A DNA stretch of 64,000 bases from Gracilaria domingensis (taxonomy: Eukaryota > Rhodophyta > Florideophyceae > Gracilariales > Gracilariaceae). The DNA lies in assembly GCA_022539475.1 (NCBI GenBank), contig VCMS01000095.1, positions 62,001 through 126,000 of the forward strand. The letters are read 5' to 3'. Made by a program: the position numbers and the translations under genes. The notes under the pieces were generated by a model. That model was not told the origin of the DNA. It did no database searches and saw only the letters and a program-made list of their open reading frames with translations. Shown here piece after piece: positions 39,377-48,997 of the stretch (its first letter is position 1; each line of letters opens with the position of its first letter).

Positions 39377-40138
39377 AGGAGACCCGACTGTTGGTCAGAA
39401 AAGTTGCGTGACGTCGACACGCGCATTCTGCTGCGGTCGAAAAGTCGAAAGTACGGTAAGAAGGAGATCCACACAGAAAACAGAGAGAGCGCCTCGTGTT
39501 TCTGGCAGTGGATGGACTGATGTAAACCAAGCCATCCATTTATTATCGAATAGCTCGTCAAATGATGAAGTACATGTGTATTATGAAATGAATGATTGGG
39601 GCAATGTGTCTCATAATTAGCGCCTGATCAAGCCAACTGTCCCTGGCAAGCCTTTTCATATGGCCAAATGGCTCACTCGAAGAAAAACGGAGTTTGTCAT
39701 GCAGCCTCACACAGGCTGCACGCGGGTGGAACGGAAAACATGCTCATCTCCGAAATGAGCTTCCAAGCTTCTCCTCATACTACGTGCAAACGTGCAAACG
39801 AGGCGGTAAACAAATTCAAGTCCTCAGGTTGAAAGGTTGATACACTGCACTCGCGACTCTCTTAATCTAAAGTCTAAAACTCTCAATTACATGAACCCCT
39901 TGGAAAGGAGTAATCATGCAACGCTGTCGTAACATGAACTCAGGACTATACACTACGTAACGAAATGTTTTCGAATCCCCATCGAAGCAGAGATTTGAAG
40001 TAAACCTCAACACATCCTCCTTGCTCCCTCCCATAAAACCGTAGTTGGTGGCACTGTTTTTTTTTCTCTTCGACACAACCTTGCTATCTTCAATTTTAAG
40101 TTGGGCGTCCTGTACAGAAACCAAGCCGTTCACTCATT
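39377..40138. other. Convergent 3' region with two small hairpins
   Basis: Lies between the transporter (+) and AMBRA1-like (-) ends. Contains TGCAGCCT-AGGCTGCA at 39700-39720, GCTCAT-ATGAGC at 39742-39760 and a CGTGCAAA direct duplication near 39783. Confidence 0.5.
39700..39760. repeat. Two tandem hairpins 3' of the SLC45-like gene
   Basis: First hairpin: 8-bp arms 39700-39707 and 39713-39720, 5-nt loop. Second: 6-bp arms 39742-39747 and 39755-39760, 7-nt loop. Both about 330-380 bp past the transporter stop. Confidence 0.65.
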
Positions 40139-41782
40139 TCATACCAAATGGGTGCGATAGAGCATACGGCGCCGATTGTTCCCCGACGAGGGAAGCGGCC
40201 GCAGCATGTAGGGGGCGGCCGCCAAATTGCTCCGAGGCACCGTCCGTTGTGCATCGTTGTCGCACCAACCACTGGCGTTCTCATCAGCCCAATCCGAAAC
40301 ACTCTCCTCCGCATCACACTCGGCAGAAGAAACGAGCTTCGAAACAGGACCCGTTGCTTGCTGGAACATTCGGATGCGTCCCTTTTGTGTGCCATACACA
40401 ATGCCATCGGCCACACCCGCGCTGGGGGCAAACACAGCGACGTTAATCTCGTCTTCCGGCCCTCCTGTGTGCCCCTCAGTGATGTCCATGTCGGCGCATA
40501 AGCTCCTGATCAATTCGAAGCGCCGACTGATGTGATATATGTCCACGACGCGCACTTGCGGTGGTCGGCGATGAAGCGCGTCTGGTCGGTCGCCGGCGGT
40601 AGCGTCGTAGTGCTCGGCTTGCACACGTAGAACAGGGTTGGTAGAGCGGAAAGAGAAGCCCGCAAGAAGGTGAGTGGAGGTGGGGGAGAACTTGAGATTG
40701 GTAAGCGCACTGACTCTTCCGGCGTCCAGAGGAGAACTATACAAGACGGTACCAATATTGACATTTTCCCTCTTGACGAGCGACATGACGGCGATATGAA
40801 AGTCATGGGGTTGGTCGCACGGGATGGGAATACAAGCAGCAAGCATGGTACCGCACGGGGAGAAGTGAATGCCCGCATCGTTGTAGGCGACAGCTCGAGG
40901 AACGACAAGAATAGGCTCGGAATACTTGTCGCCCAGGCGGCTGTTGAAGCGGTGTATGACAAGCTTGAGGGTAAACTGCTCCCGAGCGGCGTTGGGAGCC
41001 TCGTGCACAAGCGAGGTGGTTCGGGTCTCGTTCTTCTCGCCAGTCATGAGCATGGTTCCCGACGGATGAAAGTCTACCATGTGAAACGGCTGGCGCCCCT
41101 CGATGACCTGACGCGGAAGGCCAGGTCGATTGTGCCCATCGAGCTCGGAGGAGGTGTTGCGATCATCGTCGGCCGTGGGCTGCATCCACTGCCACAGCAT
41201 CAACTTGCGGCCGGAGGTGACGGCGAGCAAAGAGCCGTCCGGAGAGAAACTGACGCAGGAAATGCTGGCACCGAAGGTGTGGCGACGGATGCAGACGCGC
41301 TTGGCCACGTTCCAGATGCGGCACTCATGACCAATGCAGCCCGAGGCGAGGATGGAGGAGTCGGTGGGGTGGAAGCGCACTGTCCACGGCGTGCGCGGGT
41401 GGCCCTCCAAGCATGCAATTCGGGCGCCGGACGGGTACTCGAAGACCTTGACGGTGTGATCGCCGTGGGTGGAGGCGTAGTAGCGGGCGTCATGACTAAA
41501 GGCAATACTGATGGTGCTGCGCACGAGGGGGACGGCTCGGTCTAAAGGGACGTAGCGGCCGGCGTCGAGGGTGCGAAGGGTGTTTCCTTCCACCCAGGAG
41601 TGGAGGGAGTGATTGCAGGCGTCCGGGGCGCCCATCTCCCTGGCGCGCACAAAGTGGTGGCCGGTGGTGCGGCGGGGGCGGCGGCGCACGCTGGAGATGT
41701 CCATGTCGGCATCGGAGGGGGGCGGGACGTGGGGGACATGGTAGGGGTGGGGGAGCATGGGGGTGAAGGACATGGCCTGCAT
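40139..41782 (-). CDS. AMBRA1-like WD40 protein
   Basis: 547 residues from the ATG at 41782. AMBRA1 is a DCAF substrate receptor of CUL4-DDB1 that links autophagy and cyclin D turnover; plants and algae have shorter homologues. The N-terminal propeller matches: STISIAFSHDARYYASTHGD, HTVKVFEYPSGARIACLEGH, RTPWTVRFHPTDSSILASGC, then CRIWNVAKR and SISCVSFSPDGSLLAVTSG, LMLWQWMQ. Later blades include HFSPCGTMLAACIP and INVAVFAPSAGV with VYGTQKGRIRMF. The long disordered middle of animal AMBRA1 is absent. The start is set by the first two Met codons after a C-rich leader. It is head-to-head with the MAP kinase gene. Confidence 0.8.
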   Translation of the reverse strand: MQAMSFTPMLPHPYHVPHVPPPSDADMDISSVRRRPRRTTGHHFVRAREMGAPDACNHSLHSWVEGNTLRTLDAGRYVPLDRAVPLVRSTISIAFSHDARYYASTHGDHTVKVFEYPSGARIACLEGHPRTPWTVRFHPTDSSILASGCIGHECRIWNVAKRVCIRRHTFGASISCVSFSPDGSLLAVTSGRKLMLWQWMQPTADDDRNTSSELDGHNRPGLPRQVIEGRQPFHMVDFHPSGTMLMTGEKNETRTTSLVHEAPNAAREQFTLKLVIHRFNSRLGDKYSEPILVVPRAVAYNDAGIHFSPCGTMLAACIPIPCDQPHDFHIAVMSLVKRENVNIGTVLYSSPLDAGRVSALTNLKFSPTSTHLLAGFSFRSTNPVLRVQAEHYDATAGDRPDALHRRPPQVRVVDIYHISRRFELIRSLCADMDITEGHTGGPEDEINVAVFAPSAGVADGIVYGTQKGRIRMFQQATGPVSKLVSSAECDAEESVSDWADENASGWCDNDAQRTVPRSNLAAAPYMLRPLPSSGNNRRRMLYRTHLV

Positions 41783-42250
41783 GGCGGGGGTGGGGGGGGG
41801 GGGGGGGAAGCGGGTGAGGGCGGGGAAGCGGGAGGGGGACGGGGAAGCGAGAGGGGGGCGGGGAAGCGGGAGGGGGGCCTGGGAAGCGCGGGGGGGGGGA
41901 GGGGGGTGGGTGTAGAGGGGGGAGCAAGAAGCGGTGCAGGCGAGAAAGCACGGCACGGGAGAAGCACTGCAAGCGGGCACACGCGCGGGCGCGGCTGGTG
42001 CGCGCACACGCGGCGGAAGCCAAAAAGCAGCGGCGCCAGCCGCAGCGCGGCGCGCTGCGGCGCTGCGGCGCTGCGGCTGCGGCGCTGCGCGGCAGCGCAG
42101 CGCGCCCGCGCCCGCAGCCGCAGCCGCGCGGCGCTGCGCGGCGCGCGCCAGCGCGCGCTGTACTGCGTGGCGCGCGCCAGCGCAACCGCCGTGGACACGC
42201 GGCGCCGCGCGCCTGCCGCCACGCGCCCGCACCGCACAAAAAAGCGCCAA

Positions 42251-42251
<1 letters not shown>

Positions 42252-42282
<31 letters not shown>
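42252..42282. repeat. GCCCGC hexamer tandem repeat
   Basis: Five copies of a GC hexamer in the divergent promoter between AMBRA1-like and MAPK. Confidence 0.75.
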
Positions 42283-42283
<1 letters not shown>

Positions 42284-42370
42284 GCCCGCGCACACGCCCC
42301 CCTCCCCCCTCACCCCTTTACCCCTCACCCCCGCCCTTCCGCGCCCCCCACCGACACCCCCCCACCCCCT

Positions 42371-42402
42371 CCACCACCACCACCACCACCACCACCACCA
42401 CC
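42371..42402. repeat. (CCA)n microsatellite
   Basis: About ten CCA units inside the C-rich leader region of the MAPK gene. Confidence 0.9.
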
Positions 42403-42479
42403 CCCCTCCACCCCACCCCGCCCCGCCGCCCCGCCCCCCACACCCCCGCCCCCCCCCGTTCTCCCCACCCCCGCCAGCC

Positions 42480-43862
42480 ATGCCCACCGCCGACGAGGCC
42501 GCCGTCGCCAAGCGCCGCCGCAAGGAGCAGATCAAGGCGCACTTCTTCAACGCCCCCCTCGCCATCAACCGCTACCGCGTCACCAACCTCATTGGCGAGG
42601 GCGCGTACGGCATCGTCTGCTCCGCCATCGACGTGCACTCCAAGGAAAAGGTGGCCGTCAAGCGCATCCTGCGCTGCCTCGACACGTACCCCATGGCCAC
42701 GCGCATCCTCCGCGAGCTCAAGTTCCTGCGCCTGCTCAAGCACGAGAACATCATCCAGATTAAGGACGTGCTGCTGCCCGGGCAGCTCGACAAGTTCAAC
42801 GACACGTTCGTGGTGTTCGAGCTCATGCCCACCGACCTCAACCGGCTGCTGCGCTCCAACAGCGCCACGCTCAAGCCCGAGCACGTCAAGTACTTTATGT
42901 TCCAGCTGCTGAGGGGCATCAATTTCATGCACACGGCGCGCGTGTTCCACCGCGACCTCAAGCCCAACAACATCCTCATCAACGAGCGCTGCGAGCTGCG
43001 CATCTGCGACCTGGGGCTGGCGCGCGCCGCGTTCCAGAACGGGCCCGAGACGCGCTTCTGGACCGACTATGTGGCCACGCGCTGGTACCGCGCGCCCGAG
43101 CTCATCATGGAGTACCTGACCGACTACTCGACCGCGATCGACATGTGGTCGGTGGGGTGCATCTTCGCCGAGCTGCTGGGCGGCGGCAAAGTTTTGTTCC
43201 CGGGCAAGAACTCCAAGCACCAGTTCGAGCTGATCACGGACGTGATCGGGCCGCCGCCGCCGCAGGCGATCGACAAGCTGCGCAACCCGCAGGCGAAGCG
43301 CGTGCTGATGCAGTTCCAGAACCCGAACAAGCCGACGCGGCCGCTGGAGCAGCTGTTCCCGAACGCGGACCGGCTGGCGATCGACGTGCTGCGGGGCATG
43401 CTGGCGTTCGACCCGGGCGAGCGCATCTCGGCGCTGGACGCGCTCAACCACGCGTACTTCTCGGAGTACCGGCACCTGGGGCTGGGCGCGCGCGCGGCGC
43501 CGCTGCCGGACTGGGAGTTTGAGTTCGAGCGGAAGCCGCAGTCGCCGCAGGAGATGCGGGAGGAGTTCCTGCGGGAGATCCTGCAGTACCACCCGCGGAG
43601 CAGCGCGGAGGTGGCGGGGTGGTGGGGGCGGGGGCGGGAGGTGAAGACGCGGAGCGCGGTGGACGTGTTCGGGGGGCAGATGAGCTCGGTGCAGGCGGAG
43701 CTGGGCGCGCCGCGGCTGCAGTTCGCGACGCTGGAGGAGAAGGTGATGGAGCAGGTGACGGAGGGGGGGCGGGGGGGGGCGGGGGGGTACGCGGCGCGGC
43801 GGCCACACCGGCGCCACGTGACGATGTCGGAGTCGGAGCTGGGGCAGTACACGCGCCGCTAG
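42480..43862 (+). CDS. MAP kinase with TDY activation loop
   Basis: 460 residues from the ATG at 42480. Kinase landmarks: GEGAYGIVCSA (Gly loop, about 39-49), catalytic Lys61 (VAVKRIL), RELKFLRLLKHENII, HRDLKPNNILIN with Asp159, DLG at 177-179 in place of the usual DFG, and the activation loop WTDYVATRWYRAPE with Thr195 and Tyr197. The TDY signature is that of the plant group-D/ERK8-like MAPKs, and the about 110-residue C-terminal extension fits that group. The MAPK insert (about 250-280) follows MWSVGCIFAELLGG. GC at third positions is near total. No other cascade member lies in the window. Confidence 0.95.
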   Translation: MPTADEAAVAKRRRKEQIKAHFFNAPLAINRYRVTNLIGEGAYGIVCSAIDVHSKEKVAVKRILRCLDTYPMATRILRELKFLRLLKHENIIQIKDVLLPGQLDKFNDTFVVFELMPTDLNRLLRSNSATLKPEHVKYFMFQLLRGINFMHTARVFHRDLKPNNILINERCELRICDLGLARAAFQNGPETRFWTDYVATRWYRAPELIMEYLTDYSTAIDMWSVGCIFAELLGGGKVLFPGKNSKHQFELITDVIGPPPPQAIDKLRNPQAKRVLMQFQNPNKPTRPLEQLFPNADRLAIDVLRGMLAFDPGERISALDALNHAYFSEYRHLGLGARAAPLPDWEFEFERKPQSPQEMREEFLREILQYHPRSSAEVAGWWGRGREVKTRSAVDVFGGQMSSVQAELGAPRLQFATLEEKVMEQVTEGGRGGAGGYAARRPHRRHVTMSESELGQYTRR

Positions 43863-43910
43863 GTAAAGTGCTGCGCTTGCTGCGCGCGGCGCGCGGCGTG
43901 CTCGTGTGTG

Positions 43911-43911
43911 C

Positions 43912-43942
<31 letters not shown>

Positions 43943-43949
43943 TGTGTGT
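43911..43949. repeat. (CG)n(TG)n alternating purine-pyrimidine tract
   Basis: About 16 nt of CG followed by 23 nt of TG units, 50 bp past the MAPK stop; a Z-DNA-prone sequence. Confidence 0.85.
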
Positions 43950-44067
43950 CCGCGTGTGCATATCTTCGCGCGCGCGCGTTTTGGCGCCGCCCCCGCCGCC
44001 GCCCCGCCCCGCCCCGCCGACCCGCGCGCGCGCCGCCTCCCCCCCCCCCCTCCGCGCCGCCGCCCCC

Positions 44068-44070
<3 letters not shown>

Positions 44071-44107
<37 letters not shown>
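44071..44107. repeat. (CCG)n microsatellite
   Basis: About twelve CCG units ending just upstream of the Cut8-like start. Confidence 0.85.
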
Positions 44108-44122
44108 TGCTGTCGCCCCGCC

Positions 44123-46103
44123 ATGGACGTGTCCGACTTCTTCGCGCCCGCGCCGCTGCACGCGTGGGCGCCGCAGCCGCCGCCGCCGCCGCCGCCGCCC
44201 TCCGTCGCGGAGCTGGCCGCCGCCGCCGGCGACGCCGCGGCCACCGCCGCCGCCGCCGCCGCCGCCGCGCCCCCCCGCCGCCGCGCGCCGCCTCGCCGCC
44301 GCGCGCGCCCGCCGACGCCGCGCTGCTGGCGTCGCCGTTCGCCGACGAGCCGTTCGGCGCCGACGCCGCCGCCGCCGCCGCCTTCTCGCACTTCGCGCCG
44401 TCGCCCTTCTTCGCGCCGCCCGACGAAGACGACGCCGCCGCCGCGTGGCGCCCCCCGACGACGCCGCGCTCGCGCACGGCCTGCTGCCGCCCGAGTCGCT
44501 GCACGTGTCGCACAGCGCGCTGGGCTCGCCGGCGCTGCGCGACGCCGTCGCGCTGTCGTCGTCGCCGCCGCCGCCGCTCTGCGTGTTCGAGGCGCAGTCG
44601 CAGTCGCCCTTCGCCGACATGCAGCTGCCGGCGCAGATTCACGCGCCCATGGACGCGTATCCGCCCCTGCCGCAGCAGCAGCAGCAGCAGCCGCCGCCGC
44701 CGCCGCCGCCGCCGCAGCAGCAGCCGCCGCAGCAGCCGCCGCCGCCGCCGCCGCAGCCGCGCTCCGTGTCGCCCTCCTCTAACAATAATCGCGTCACGCG
44801 CACTCTTTCGCACTCCGTGTGTCACACGTCGTCGCCCTCGCGCCCGCCCGCCGCCACCTCGCGCGTCAGCAAGACGCCGAAGAAGAGGAGGCAGTCCGCC
44901 TCCTCGCGAGCTGCGCGCGTCAAGTCGCTGCCGCAGCTGGTCATGCACCCGTCTCGCACGCAGCAGCCCCTGCGCCCGCGTCAACCGTCCCCTTCACCGC
45001 CCCCTCCTCCCCCTCCGCCTCCTCCACCTCCGGCCGCCTCACAACCCCACCTCCCGCACCGGAATCTCCCCCATCAGACCCCTTTACCGCTCTCCAAGTC
45101 GCCACCCCCTCAGCTTTCCAATCTTGCCCAACTCTCCTCATCTCAGACACCCACTACCGCTGCCACCCCGTCCACCACCAACTCTGTTCAGCGTTCCCCT
45201 CCCCGCACACCCTACTCCACGGCGCCCTCCAAGTCAATCTCCCTCGCGCCGCCACAACAACCGACCAACTCCACCATCCTTCCTATGCCTAACAATTCTT
45301 CTCATCCAAATCTTTCAGTTCAACTCTCATCGCACACAGTCCTCACTAATTCCGCCTCCAACCAATCCAAGTCGCAGCATAACAATGGCTCCACGTCCAC
45401 AAAGCATGCTGCCTCTACTTCCGGTAAGGGTGCCGGTCGCGGCAAGCGTGACAAGCTTTCGCGCACAAGAAAGCTTCTCAGAGCCCGTACAAAACAGCAG
45501 CTCATAGATCAAATGCTTGAGCTTGTGCGCACGTCTGAAATAACTGAAGATCTGTTGCGCACCACACTTAAGCCCATAGATGTGACGCACTACTTCTCGC
45601 AATGTCGAACACATTTTGACATGGTACACGACATGCTTCCGCATCGCCACACCCCGGGCGGCCCGCCTTACGACGCCAATGCCTTTCAACGGTGCAAGAA
45701 CGCGCTTCAGGCGTTCAAGAATGCTGTTCTTGAAAATGGGCGCACTTTGGTAGAGTCGGGCGCGTGGGTGGAAGTGCTGCGTTTTGGTTTGTCCGTGGCG
45801 CGGCTGAACGCCGCACTTCCGCAGTGGCCAGACCCCGCACACAACAAGATCAAATACCAGACGCATGCGAAGATTGAGCAGTTTGCTACACGTGCTGTTA
45901 AATCCATGTCCAGGATGAAACAGGCACCACGTTTGGATACACGCGAAGTGACCGAGTTGGTGCAAGCATTTCAATCGATGTTGCCGACCGTTGCATCCGA
46001 GCTAACAAAGCTCGTAACCGTTCTTCATCCCGCCGATATTTCTATGCCTTCTGAGCAACAACATGGCTCTGAAAGAGCAAACGCTGAGAGCAGTGCAGTT
46101 TGA
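44123..46103 (+). CDS. Cut8/Sts1-like proteasome tether, with two apparent frame changes
   Basis: The conserved part is C-terminal (about 45490-46000): TKQQLIDQMLELVRTSEI, THYFSQCRTHFDMVHDMLP, a Tyr-containing loop, a long helix NAFQRCKNALQAFKNAVLEN and LRFGLSVARLNAALPQWPD. This follows the order of Cut8/Sts1, which holds proteasomes in the nucleus; upstream is a Lys-rich segment (GKRDKLSRTRKLLRARTK), as expected for a ubiquitinated degron and nuclear signal. The N-terminal half is Ala/Pro/Gln/Ser-rich. A natural start MDVSDFFAPAPLHAW is at 44123, but the protein-like reading moves frame at C runs 44270-44276 and 44451-44456, each by one base. This points to base undercalls rather than decay. 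The part beyond doubt is 44619-46103 (494 residues). Confidence 0.6.
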
Positions 46104-48115
46104 ACCATTGCCACTGCGCTTTTCGCTTGCAAACTGACTACAGGTCTTTTGGAGAGCTTGCCAGGTGCACATGTGGCCTTTTTTCTGCTTGTCAAAGCAA
46201 GAATGATATTCACAGTGGCGGTGGAGCATATTCGAAGTACACCAGCCTCCGTCTGTAGGGTACTGTGAAGAGAACACATGCGAAGAGAAGAATGTAGTAG
46301 AGCTCGCTGACCGCGTTTAGCTAGCGAAATTTGTACAGTCAAATAGGTGGTGGCGGTCAATCCCATGTAAAACTGTTTCTCACAAGAATTGCTTGCCACC
46401 TTCTGCAAGCAAAGGAAAGAAGAAGCCGTGTGCATTTTGGTTCCATTGCGTTGCGATCGAAATGAACGCACCGTCATCATCATCATCATCATCATCGTTA
46501 GCAGAATGCGCAAACACTGGCACATGAAGCGAAGCATGTTCGCATCATGCGTCTCGTCTTGCGCAGTCTACTTATTCAAGACGAGTTGCGACATGAGGAC
46601 AAGTGCTCAGTGTGCACCAAGCTGCTTTGCTCGGAAAGCGTTGCGTGAAAGACCGTTGGAAGCATAGCAGCCACTCCGCTTTGGCAAGACTTGGCTACAT
46701 AAGTCTTTCAGTCACGGATACGACCTACATAGTACATTACGGCCAATACATGAGGAGAAGCAAAGCAAAACATAAGTTTTGAAGTCACGAGGGACACGAC
46801 AAGAGTAAGCCCCATTCAGTTTACGCAGATAAACTACAAAAGTTTACGACGGTTGAGTCGCGACGTTCACAACCTAGATGCAGCATGATCAAATCATTGG
46901 CGCACAAAGAGACATGACAATGTTAGATCGAGAGGTAGGAGACAAAGATCGGATCGTAGACAGCAGAACAAGCTCAGGCTGACGTGCGTGTCCTCACTCA
47001 CTCATTCCGGAGTTTTTGGGTAAAATAGAAGTGGAATGGTGCCAGTAGGCCTGGAGCGGTACAATAAAGCATATCTTCATCACAGCTTTCGTCCAAAGAG
47101 GTTCAAAACTTACCGTCAATGCGAACACTCCATAACTATTCGACGAGTATGACAAACAGCTCTGCGGAACATCTCGGCTCCGGGCAGGCCCATCTCAGCC
47201 ACGACGACATTCTCGACCAGAGGATTCGACGCCCAAGGTCCGCACTTTCTGCAGGCGGTTCCGGGGACTTTCACCCAAAGCGCAGCCGGAGATCGGCGAT
47301 GATGAAAGGCCTCTGCATGGCAGATCCTCTCCGTTTGAGAAGCTTCGAAGGAAGTGCTTTGTCGTGCCCAGGCGGAGGGCGTGGGGGGGTAGGGCGATAG
47401 GTCGGTGGGCGACTTTAAATGGCCGTTGCGTCGATCCATCCGCCGTCGAGCACCACGTGGACGATACGACACGTATAATGAGCAGCACACGTCATCCACG
47501 CGCGTAGACCATGTGCACTTGTGGAAGTCCGACAGGAAGTTCCCGTGCAATTGCAACGCACATTTGTACGCCTGGATACCCTTGTAGACATGCGCGTTGA
47601 TCTGCGCTTGGCGCCGAAGGTGGAACAACAACTTCTCTTTCGTGCGACCCGAGCGAACGCGAGCACCAAAGCACCAAAGATAGATAACTTTAGTTGAGGA
47701 GCGTTTCCGCCACCACCGTCAGACCACACACTACGACCATTCCTTGCGATCTGTGAAGCAACAATGCGGGCGCGGGAAGCATCGCTCTAGGTTTGCCAAC
47801 CGCAACCAACACAAAACCAAAGTGCTACCATTTCGGCCCTGTCGATATATCGCCGCCATCGTGTTCTCCCCGATCGACTGTCGATCTTGCGTACGCTATC
47901 GAACCGGCTAATCAATCCCTCCCACGATACCCCACGGACGTGTCCGCGTGGTCGATGGTCCGCGTTCAAGTATAACGAATAGCTTGCGTATCAACGCTGT
48001 CGTTTGGCCGTTCAGAGGAGAACGTCTCTTCTCGCCATTTCGTTGGGTCGTCTACGTCGTTTTCGCGCTTCGATAGCGCCGCGCCTTTCCACGCTTACGT
48101 CTCATACATCCGAAT
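46104..48115. other. 2-kb region without a supported gene
   Basis: Includes a TCA microsatellite at 46474-46496. A stop-free minus-strand frame at about 47116-47716 has no ATG and no motif. The last 300 bp are the UBAC2-like promoter. Confidence 0.4.
46474..46496. repeat. (TCA)n microsatellite
   Basis: Seven to eight TCA units in intergenic DNA. Confidence 0.9.
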
Positions 48116-48997
48116 ATGCTCAACCAAGGTGGCTATCCCGGTTTCTACAATGCCCCGATCACCAAAGTTATTGTCGTCTCTGTCGTCCTTTGCACTGTTT
48201 TTGGCTCCATCATCGGTTCCCAACATCGCATGACGTTGCGAATGCCCGACGTCATCCATAGATATCAAATCTGGCGATTGTTGTCACACAACTTTATCTT
48301 CAAAACTCCTAGTGAGCTTATCTTTGGAATGATATTGTTGTACTACTTTAGGCAATATGAAAGACAACTTGGCTCATCGCGCTTTGCATCGTTTGCCATT
48401 ATCACCGCTATGTTCTATACGGCAATTCTTGCATCTCTCCAACTTTTGCTCCCATCTATAGATCCAGCCTCGGGACCATACTCTCTTATATTCGCTTCTC
48501 TTGTTTTCTTCTTTTTCGAGACGCCGAAGCTTTACCGCTTTGAGGTTCTGGGGGCGGTTGAGTTCTCCGACAAAACGTTTGTCTACCTCATGGCGACGCA
48601 GTTACTAATATTGTCGTCGTTGAGGTCGATATTGTCATGCGCTGCGTCTGTCCTTGCGGGAATCATGTACCGTATCCCGATGGTACGTGAAAACGCAGAC
48701 ATACCAGATGTTATCATTTCCCTGTGCTCCCGTTACGTGCTCCCACTGCTTGGCACTACCAGACATGGTAGCTCCAGGGGAAGATCGCGACGACGAAATG
48801 ATCCCAATGCAGCGAACCTCAGAAGGCTGGAGGCAGCGGCTGTTCCTCCGCTGCAAACAACAACTCCAGAGTCAGAAACAAACTTAGACACTCTTGTGTC
48901 GATGGGATTTTCAGAGGAGCAGGCATCTACTGCCCTTCAACAGACACAAGATGACCTACAAAGGGCTACAGAACTCTTGTTGAGTGAAGGAAGTTAA
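48116..48997 (+). CDS. UBAC2: UBAC2-like rhomboid pseudoprotease with UBA domain
   Basis: 293 residues. UBAC2 is an ER membrane protein with a derlin/rhomboid-like fold lacking protease residues and a C-terminal UBA domain; it takes part in ER-associated degradation and lipid-droplet protein trafficking. The start GGYPGFYNAPITKVIVVSVV is typical, then HRYQIWRLLSHNFIFKTPSE, ELIFGMILLYYFRQYERQLG and several membrane helices. A basic linker (SSRGRSRRRNDPN) leads to the UBA domain at about 254-293 (LDTLVSMGFSEEQASTALQQ). No Ser/His catalytic dyad of active rhomboids is seen. Intronless. Confidence 0.87.
   Translation: MLNQGGYPGFYNAPITKVIVVSVVLCTVFGSIIGSQHRMTLRMPDVIHRYQIWRLLSHNFIFKTPSELIFGMILLYYFRQYERQLGSSRFASFAIITAMFYTAILASLQLLLPSIDPASGPYSLIFASLVFFFFETPKLYRFEVLGAVEFSDKTFVYLMATQLLILSSLRSILSCAASVLAGIMYRIPMVRENADIPDVIISLCSRYVLPLLGTTRHGSSRGRSRRRNDPNAANLRRLEAAAVPPLQTTTPESETNLDTLVSMGFSEEQASTALQQTQDDLQRATELLLSEGS

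Larger units (their letters stand above)
41783..42479. promoter_or_regulatory. GC-extreme divergent promoter, AMBRA1-like / MAPK
   Basis: 697 bp, among the most GC-rich DNA in the window. Both flanks are C-rich on their own coding strand (a run of 16 G on the plus strand at 41792-41807; C-rich 42296-42479). The middle has CGCG and GCG runs, a GCCCGC hexamer array (42252-42282) and a CCA array (42371-42402). Confidence 0.6.
43863..44122. promoter_or_regulatory. Short MAPK to Cut8-like intergenic region
   Basis: Holds the alternating CG/TG tract (43911-43949), a C-rich leader from about 43985, and a CCG array (44071-44107) up to the Cut8-like ATG. Confidence 0.5.

Noticed and set aside
42318-44984. 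An 888-codon minus-strand frame opposite MAPK and the Cut8-like gene
   Set aside because: Antisense shadow of GC3-saturated genes; low-complexity Arg/Val/Leu product with no motif.
47116-47716. A 200-codon stop-free minus-strand frame with a GTAAGT just beyond its stop
   Set aside because: No ATG at its start, no family motif, and the donor-like site lies after the stop codon; kept only as a region to check with RNA data.
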